From Ruminococcaceae bacterium UBA5406 (GTDB lineage Bacteria; Bacillota; Clostridia; Oscillospirales; Acutalibacteraceae), in contig DHNW01000032.1 of assembly GCA_002407675.1 (NCBI GenBank), forward strand, positions 241,778 to 305,777: a stretch of 64,000 bases of DNA, written 5' to 3'. This document shows positions 58,628-64,000 of the stretch, piece after piece. The first letter of the stretch is position 1; each line of letters starts with the position of its first letter. Both the position numbers and the translations under genes were made by a program. Below the pieces are notes generated by a model. That model did not search any database and was not told the DNA's origin. It saw only the letters and a program-made list of their open reading frames with translations.

Positions 58628-61600
58628 ATGATATTTTCGGAAGAGCGCACACAGGTCATCTGCAGCCAGCTGAAAACACTGGAAAAAGTACAAAAGCTGG
58701 ATATTACAGACTGGAGTATGAAAGAAGGTCTGTATTTCCGTCCGGAAGAAGCAGACCGCGCACAGGCGCCGTGGAAAGAATTTAACAGCCGAACGGATGC
58801 CTGGTACGGGCCGGATCGGCATTACTGGTTCCGCACGAATCTCACCGTGCCGGAAAGTTTTAACGGAAAACCGCTTTGGCTGATTTTCCGGACCCAGATT
58901 GAAGAGTGGGACGACGGAAAAAATCCGCAGTTTCTGCTGTTTGTCAACGGAAAAATAACGCAGGGGCTGGATATGAATCACCGGGAAGTTTTTCTGACAA
59001 ATTCAGCTCGGACGGGCGGCTGCTTCCAGATTGACCTTCAGGCCTATACCGGCACACTGCACAGTGAATTCCGGCTGATTGCTGAAATGGCGGAAATTGA
59101 CCCGGAGATCCGCGGGCTGTACTACGACATGCAGGTTCCGCTGTGGTCTTTTTCCCGTATGGAAAATGACAGCAAAAACCGCTACGATATGGCGGCGGTC
59201 CTCAACCACGCAGTCAACCTGCTGGACTTCCGGGATGAATACTCCCCGGCGTTCTACGAATCCGTTCGAAAAGCCCGGAAATACCTTGCCGAAGCCATGT
59301 ACACGGATCTGGCGGGAGACAGCAGCGTTGTAGCCACCTGCATCGGCCACACACACATTGACGTTGCGTGGTGGTGGACGGTTGCCCAGACGCGGGAAAA
59401 AGCTGCGCGCAGTTTCTCAACGGTGCTGAAACTGATGGATGAATATCCAGATTATCGGTTTATGTCCAGTCAGCCGCAGCTTTACGAATTTGTAAAAGAC
59501 CGTTACCCGGAAATTTACGCCGAGATCCGGGAGCGCGTAAAAGAAAAGCACTGGGAGCCGGAAGGCGCCATGTGGTTGGAATCCGACTGCAACCTTACGT
59601 CCGGCGAGTCCCTCGTCCGGCAGATTCTCTTTGGAAAGCGCTTTTTCCGCGAAGAATTCGGCGTGGACAGCAAAGTCCTCTGGCTTCCGGACGCCTTTGG
59701 ATTCAACGGCGCCCTGCCGCAGATCATGAAAAAAAGCGGCATCCGCTATTTTATGACGACTAAAATTTCTTGGAGTCAGTTCGACAAATTCCCGTACGAC
59801 ACGTTCCTCTGGCGCGGAATCGACGGCAGTGAGATCCTGACGCATTTTATTACGACCGTCGGCGTGGGGCAGAAAAAAGATCAATACTTTACCACATACA
59901 ACGGAATGCTCCACCCGGATGCAATTATGGGCGCGTGGCAGCGGTACCAGAACAAGGAAATCAACAACGACATTCTGATTGCCTTCGGCTACGGCGACGG
60001 CGGCGGCGGACCGACGCGCGCCATGCTGGAAACATCGCGCCGCATGGAAAAAGGATTGCGCGGAGTGCCGAAAGTGCGGCAGGAATTTGCCGGGACCTAC
60101 TTTGAAGAACTGGAACGCCGTGTAAAAGACAACCCGCAGCTTCCTACATGGGAAGGGGAACTGTACCTCGAATACCACCGGGGAACCTACACTTCCATGG
60201 CCCGGAACAAGCGCGCCAACCGGAAAAGCGAACTGATGCTGATGGATCTGGAACTGTTCTCCGTTTTGGCGGACGTCCGGGTCAAATACCCAAAGGAAGA
60301 ACTGGACAGAATGTGGAAGACCGTTCTTCTGAACCAGTTCCATGACATTCTTCCGGGTTCTTCAATTCACGAAGTCTACGAGGTTACCAAAAAAGAATAT
60401 GCGGAAATCACCGAAACCGGCCGCAGGCTGATCGGCGAGCGGCTGAAAAGCCTTGCCGGCTCCGGGAACTCGGTTGCGGTGTTCAACACCGTTGGTTTTG
60501 AGCGCGGCTCACTTTTGAACCTTGGGCATTCCGACGCCGCCGCCCTGATGGGCGGCGGGCAGCGCTGGCCCGTCCAGCAGACAGGGGAAGGCGCAGTCGC
60601 TTACGTCCGAGGCCTGCCGCCCAAGGGATGCCGGAGCTTTGCCGTCAGCACGGAGGCTGTTCCGCAGGAAAACCCGTTCAAAATTGACGGAAACAGCATC
60701 ACTACGCCTTTCTACCGCGTCACATTCGGCAGCGACGGCACCATGACGTCGATTTATGACCGGGAAAACGACCGGGAAATCCTTCAGGAAGGCCGCTGCG
60801 GAAACCGGCTGCGCGTTTACGAAGATAAGCCGATTTATTTTGACAACTGGGATATTGACATTTATTACAAAGAAAAGTCGTGGGATATCGACGGTCTTAC
60901 AAAAATGGAGTGGACGGAGCGCGGGCCCGTGCGGGCTGCCCTTCACCTTGAATATGCCTTCTCCAAGTCTACCGTCAGCCAAACGGTTTATTTCTACGCG
61001 GACGACCGGCGGATCGACTTCAAGACCGTAGTTGACTGGCACGAACACCAGCATCTGCTGAAAGTGCATTTCCCGGTGGAAGTGCATACGGACGAAGCGA
61101 CGTTTGAAATCCAGTTTGGGAATATCACGCGCAAAATTCACCGGAACACAAGCTGGGACACAGCCCGCTTTGAAAGCTGCGGCCACCGCTGGATGGACCT
61201 TTCGGAAGGCGGGTACGGCGTCAGCCTGCTGAACGACTGCAAATACGGTCATTCGGCCTATCACGGCGATATGGCTCTCACATTGATTAAGAGTGGGATT
61301 GAACCGAACAAAACGGCGGATCAGGAAAAGCATTTCTTCACATACGCCCTGTATCCCCATGCGGGAACGTGGCGCGAAGCCGGGACGGCGCGCGAGGCCG
61401 CCTGCCTGAACCAGCCGGCTTATGCGGTTCCCGGCGCTTCGGACGGGCTGGACTTCTCCCTGTTCCGGGTAGATGCCAAAAATATCATGGCCGACACCGT
61501 CAAAAAAGCAGAGGACGGAAACGGCATAATCCTCCGCATGTACGAGTACGAAAACAGGCGCGGCAAGGCATCCGTAACATTTGGCGAGCCGGTTTCACAG

Positions 61601-61720
61601 GTTTTCGAATGTGACCTGATGGAAAACGACCTCCATGAGCTTCTGCACAGTAAAAGGGACTTTACGTTCCGTTACAAGCCTTATGAAATTAAGACGTTCC
61701 GTGTGGTGCCGGAACCATGA
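58628..61720 (+). CDS. Glycoside hydrolase family 38 alpha-mannosidase
   Basis: 1030 residues behind GAGGAGG. After an N-terminal beta-rich region of about 230 residues, the catalytic domain opens with GHTHIDVAWWWTVAQTREKA, which contains zinc ligands. The nucleophile aspartate is in KVLWLPDAFGFNGALPQIMK. A zinc histidine lies in LLNQFHDILPGSSIHEVYE, followed by the long C-terminal beta-sandwich ending YEIKTFRVVPEP. No signal peptide. It should trim alpha-mannose from imported glycans. The next gene overlaps by 4 nt. Confidence 0.95.
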   Translation: MIFSEERTQVICSQLKTLEKVQKLDITDWSMKEGLYFRPEEADRAQAPWKEFNSRTDAWYGPDRHYWFRTNLTVPESFNGKPLWLIFRTQIEEWDDGKNPQFLLFVNGKITQGLDMNHREVFLTNSARTGGCFQIDLQAYTGTLHSEFRLIAEMAEIDPEIRGLYYDMQVPLWSFSRMENDSKNRYDMAAVLNHAVNLLDFRDEYSPAFYESVRKARKYLAEAMYTDLAGDSSVVATCIGHTHIDVAWWWTVAQTREKAARSFSTVLKLMDEYPDYRFMSSQPQLYEFVKDRYPEIYAEIRERVKEKHWEPEGAMWLESDCNLTSGESLVRQILFGKRFFREEFGVDSKVLWLPDAFGFNGALPQIMKKSGIRYFMTTKISWSQFDKFPYDTFLWRGIDGSEILTHFITTVGVGQKKDQYFTTYNGMLHPDAIMGAWQRYQNKEINNDILIAFGYGDGGGGPTRAMLETSRRMEKGLRGVPKVRQEFAGTYFEELERRVKDNPQLPTWEGELYLEYHRGTYTSMARNKRANRKSELMLMDLELFSVLADVRVKYPKEELDRMWKTVLLNQFHDILPGSSIHEVYEVTKKEYAEITETGRRLIGERLKSLAGSGNSVAVFNTVGFERGSLLNLGHSDAAALMGGGQRWPVQQTGEGAVAYVRGLPPKGCRSFAVSTEAVPQENPFKIDGNSITTPFYRVTFGSDGTMTSIYDRENDREILQEGRCGNRLRVYEDKPIYFDNWDIDIYYKEKSWDIDGLTKMEWTERGPVRAALHLEYAFSKSTVSQTVYFYADDRRIDFKTVVDWHEHQHLLKVHFPVEVHTDEATFEIQFGNITRKIHRNTSWDTARFESCGHRWMDLSEGGYGVSLLNDCKYGHSAYHGDMALTLIKSGIEPNKTADQEKHFFTYALYPHAGTWREAGTAREAACLNQPAYAVPGASDGLDFSLFRVDAKNIMADTVKKAEDGNGIILRMYEYENRRGKASVTFGEPVSQVFECDLMENDLHELLHSKRDFTFRYKPYEIKTFRVVPEP

Positions 61721-63948
61721 ATTATCAAAATCCTGGTCTTTCCCCGGAGGAGCGTGCGGAGGACCTTCTCTCCCGCATGACGGTCCGGGAAAAAGTCGGC
61801 CAATTGAACCAGCATTTGTATGGGTTTTCCTGTTACAGACGCTGTGGGCAGAAGATCCAACTGACGGACGAATTCTGCAGCGAGGTGAAAAAGTGGAGCG
61901 GGCTCGGCGTCCTGTACGGTCTTTACCGGGCTGATCCGTGGTCTGGGCGTACGTGGGAAAACGGAATTACGCCCCGCATGGCGCCGCAGGCCTGCAACAC
62001 GGTGCAGCATTATGTCGTCTCCCATTCCAAGTTTGGTATTCCCGCACTGATGAGCAGCGAATGCCCGCACGGACATCAGGCGCTGGGAGGGTACCTCCTT
62101 CCAACCGCCCTCGCCATGGGCGCATCTTTTCAGCCGGATCTGGTACGGGATGCGTTTTCGGTCTGCGCCCGCCAGATGAAGGCCATGGGCGTAAGCCTGG
62201 CGCTTGTTTCCGTTCTCGACGTTCTGCGCGATCCTCGCTGGGGGCGCAGCGAGGAATGTTTCAGTGAAGATCCATTCCTGTGCGCCCATATGGCGGAGGC
62301 CGCCGTGACCGGCTGCCAAAAAGAAGGCGTCGCCATGGTCGCCAAACATTTCTGCGCGCAGGGCGAGGGAACCGGCGGTGTCAACGCCAGCGCTGCGCGG
62401 ATCGGCGAACGCGAACTGCGCGAAATTCATCTGCCGCCCGCCGCAGCCTGCTGCCGCGCCGGGGTGCAGGGCATCATGGCCGCCTACAACGAGATTGACG
62501 GGCTGCCGTGCCACGCCAACGCACACCTGCTGAACGATATTCTGCGCGGTGAACTTGGTTTTCATGGGATTGTAATGGCTGACGGGCTGGCAGTTGACCG
62601 GCTGAATATCCTGACCGGGAACCCGGAAGCATCCGGCGCGCTGGCGCTTCGCTCCGGCGTGGACGTTAGTCTGTGGGACGAAGGATTTACCCAGCTGGAA
62701 TCAGCTCTGCAAAAGGGGCTGATTTCAAAAAAGGATCTGGACGAAGCGGTTTTCCGAGTCCTGCGGCTGAAATTTGCACTGGGGCTCTTTGAAAAACCTT
62801 ACACGGACGAAACGGTGGATCTGGACCGTTTCACTTATGCGAATTTCAGTGAATCGCTGGATCTAGCCCGGCAGTCGCCTGTCCTGCTGAAAAACGAGGG
62901 GAACCTTCTTCCCCTTGACCGGAAGAAAATCCGTTCGCTTGCTGTCCTTGGTCCGAATGCAGACGACGTTTACCGGCAGTCGGGCGATTACACTCCGCCA
63001 ATCCGGGACGGGGTAACCATTCTGGAGGGCATCCGGAAAGAGGCGGAAGACAGCGTCCGGATTTTCACCGCCCCCGGCTGCGGAAAGGAAGCGCTGGAAA
63101 CCGCCTCACAGTGTGACGCGGTTATCCTGGTTCTGGGAGGCTCTTCCAGCCGTTACGAAGGAGCGGAATTCAACGCGAACGGGGCCGCGGTCCATACGGA
63201 GCATCTTTCAATGGACTGCGGCGAAGGGGCAGACAGCGCCGGACTGGAACTAAGTACAGAGCAGACAGCTCTTGCCGAAGGTGTTTTCCGCCTTGGAAAA
63301 TCCGTGGTAACAATTGTGATAGCCGGCCGGCCTTATGCGATTCCACGGATTGCAGAAAAGACGGACGCTCTGATTCTGGCGTTCTATCCCGGTCCAATGG
63401 GCGGGCAGGCGCTTGCTGAAATTCTTTTCGGGGCAGCGGAACCGTCCGGTAGGCTGCCGGTTTCAATTCCCAGAAGCGCAGGGCAGCTCCCGGTCTATTA
63501 CAATCCGAAAGCATCTTATGAAGCGATGGCATACCGAGACGAACCGCACACGCCGCTTTTCCCGTTTGGTTTCGGCCTTTCTTATACGCAGTTTACTTTT
63601 GAAAAAGTCTGCCTTTCGGCAGAACACCTGACTGTAGAGGAGCTGAAACAACACGGTGTTACCCTGAAGTTTACGGTCCGGAATACCGGTGCGCGCGGCG
63701 GATATGCCGTTCCCATGCTTTTCCTCCGCGACGAGCAGGCGAGCACGGTCCGGCGGGTACGGGAACTGAAAGCATTCCGGAAAGTGTTCCTGCGGCCTGG
63801 GGAATCCAAAGACGTATGCCTGACCCTCTGCTATAACGATTTTGCCATCTGGGACAGCCGGATGGAGTTCCGCGTGGAGCCCGGCAGTTTCCGGCTTTCC
63901 CTCATGGAAGCTGACCGGATGTTCTGGAGCGGTTCGGTTTCCGTCTGA
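61717..63948 (+). CDS. Glycoside hydrolase family 3 enzyme (beta-glucosidase/xylosidase-like)
   Basis: 743 residues, starting as ATGA over the alpha-mannosidase stop. The barrel domain has LDVLRDPRWGRSEECFSEDP and AKHFCAQGEG. The nucleophile aspartate is expected in GIVMADGLAVDRLN, where most family members have SDW or SDY. The second domain and a fibronectin-III-like end (PFGFGLSYTQFTF and later) are complete. No signal peptide. Linkage specificity cannot be read. Its coupling to the alpha-mannosidase suggests that it finishes the same glycan. Confidence 0.92.
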   Translation: MNYQNPGLSPEERAEDLLSRMTVREKVGQLNQHLYGFSCYRRCGQKIQLTDEFCSEVKKWSGLGVLYGLYRADPWSGRTWENGITPRMAPQACNTVQHYVVSHSKFGIPALMSSECPHGHQALGGYLLPTALAMGASFQPDLVRDAFSVCARQMKAMGVSLALVSVLDVLRDPRWGRSEECFSEDPFLCAHMAEAAVTGCQKEGVAMVAKHFCAQGEGTGGVNASAARIGERELREIHLPPAAACCRAGVQGIMAAYNEIDGLPCHANAHLLNDILRGELGFHGIVMADGLAVDRLNILTGNPEASGALALRSGVDVSLWDEGFTQLESALQKGLISKKDLDEAVFRVLRLKFALGLFEKPYTDETVDLDRFTYANFSESLDLARQSPVLLKNEGNLLPLDRKKIRSLAVLGPNADDVYRQSGDYTPPIRDGVTILEGIRKEAEDSVRIFTAPGCGKEALETASQCDAVILVLGGSSSRYEGAEFNANGAAVHTEHLSMDCGEGADSAGLELSTEQTALAEGVFRLGKSVVTIVIAGRPYAIPRIAEKTDALILAFYPGPMGGQALAEILFGAAEPSGRLPVSIPRSAGQLPVYYNPKASYEAMAYRDEPHTPLFPFGFGLSYTQFTFEKVCLSAEHLTVEELKQHGVTLKFTVRNTGARGGYAVPMLFLRDEQASTVRRVRELKAFRKVFLRPGESKDVCLTLCYNDFAIWDSRMEFRVEPGSFRLSLMEADRMFWSGSVSV

Positions 63949-64000
63949 TTTTATTCTCAGATAATTGACTATAAAACAAGGCTCTATAATAAATGTTGGG
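63949..64000. other. Window end, start of an intergenic region
   Basis: The last 52 bases contain TTGACT and TATAAT, 14 bp apart, possibly parts of promoters for a gene beyond the window. No gene begins here. Confidence 0.35.

Overview
The window looks like a chromosomal segment of an anaerobic, moderately GC-rich member of the Clostridia, most likely Oscillospiraceae/Ruminococcaceae-like. The reasons are [FeFe]-hydrogenase maturases, Gram-positive lipoprotein signals, strong AAGGAGG-type ribosome sites with frequent TTG and GTG starts, many carbohydrate ABC importers each with its own regulator, and a dense set of glycoside hydrolases. The species cannot be named from the sequence alone. No rRNA, tRNA, CRISPR array or intact insertion sequence was seen.

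Left part (1-4226): a thiol/persulfide redox locus (CcdA, TlpA-type thioredoxin and a CoA-disulfide reductase-rhodanese-TusA fusion cut by the window edge), divergent from a thioredoxin-reductase-like flavoprotein. Two mirrored dyads lie at the same distance from both promoters. At 4250-8430 an AT-richer patch carries an iron-ADH pseudogene, a DUF6076 gene, a DUF1538 membrane protein with a tandem P-II-like partner, and the remnant of a DUF1848 gene. Then come glutamate racemase and a lantibiotic-immunity-type ABC transporter with its two-component system, with four 11-bp direct repeats in front of the transporter. Two tiny paralogous genes and a xylan operon (two GH43 enzymes and an esterase) follow.

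Centre (18959-28324): a nine-gene operon, hydE, TM1266-like protein, BtuC-type permease, ATPase fused to a TM1266-like domain, NifH-like, two NifD/K-like proteins, binding lipoprotein, hydF. It is driven by a near-consensus promoter and preceded by a leader with a terminator and a possible antiterminator. This is the most interesting metabolic system in the window. Its substrate and product are unknown.

28332-34860: a GH35 beta-galactosidase, then a restriction-modification island (XRE controller, EcoRI-type adenine methyltransferase, DUF262/HNH nuclease) lying between remnants of a solute-binding protein gene and a LacI gene. The methyltransferase carries a CAGA tetranucleotide tract followed by two alternative C-terminal cassettes in different frames, so repeat-number change should swap or truncate its C-terminus.

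Right part (34863-63948): catabolic loci. First, PfkB kinase, SIS isomerase, GntR regulator and class II aldolase with two copies of a 17-bp putative operator. Next, a cupin, a large uncharacterised protein, a sugar ABC importer and a YesM/YesN-type two-component system. Then YjbQ and a patatin-like lipase. Last, a likely N-glycan or mannoside locus: GH20, LacI, LplABC-like importer, GH130 phosphorylase, GH38 alpha-mannosidase and GH3.
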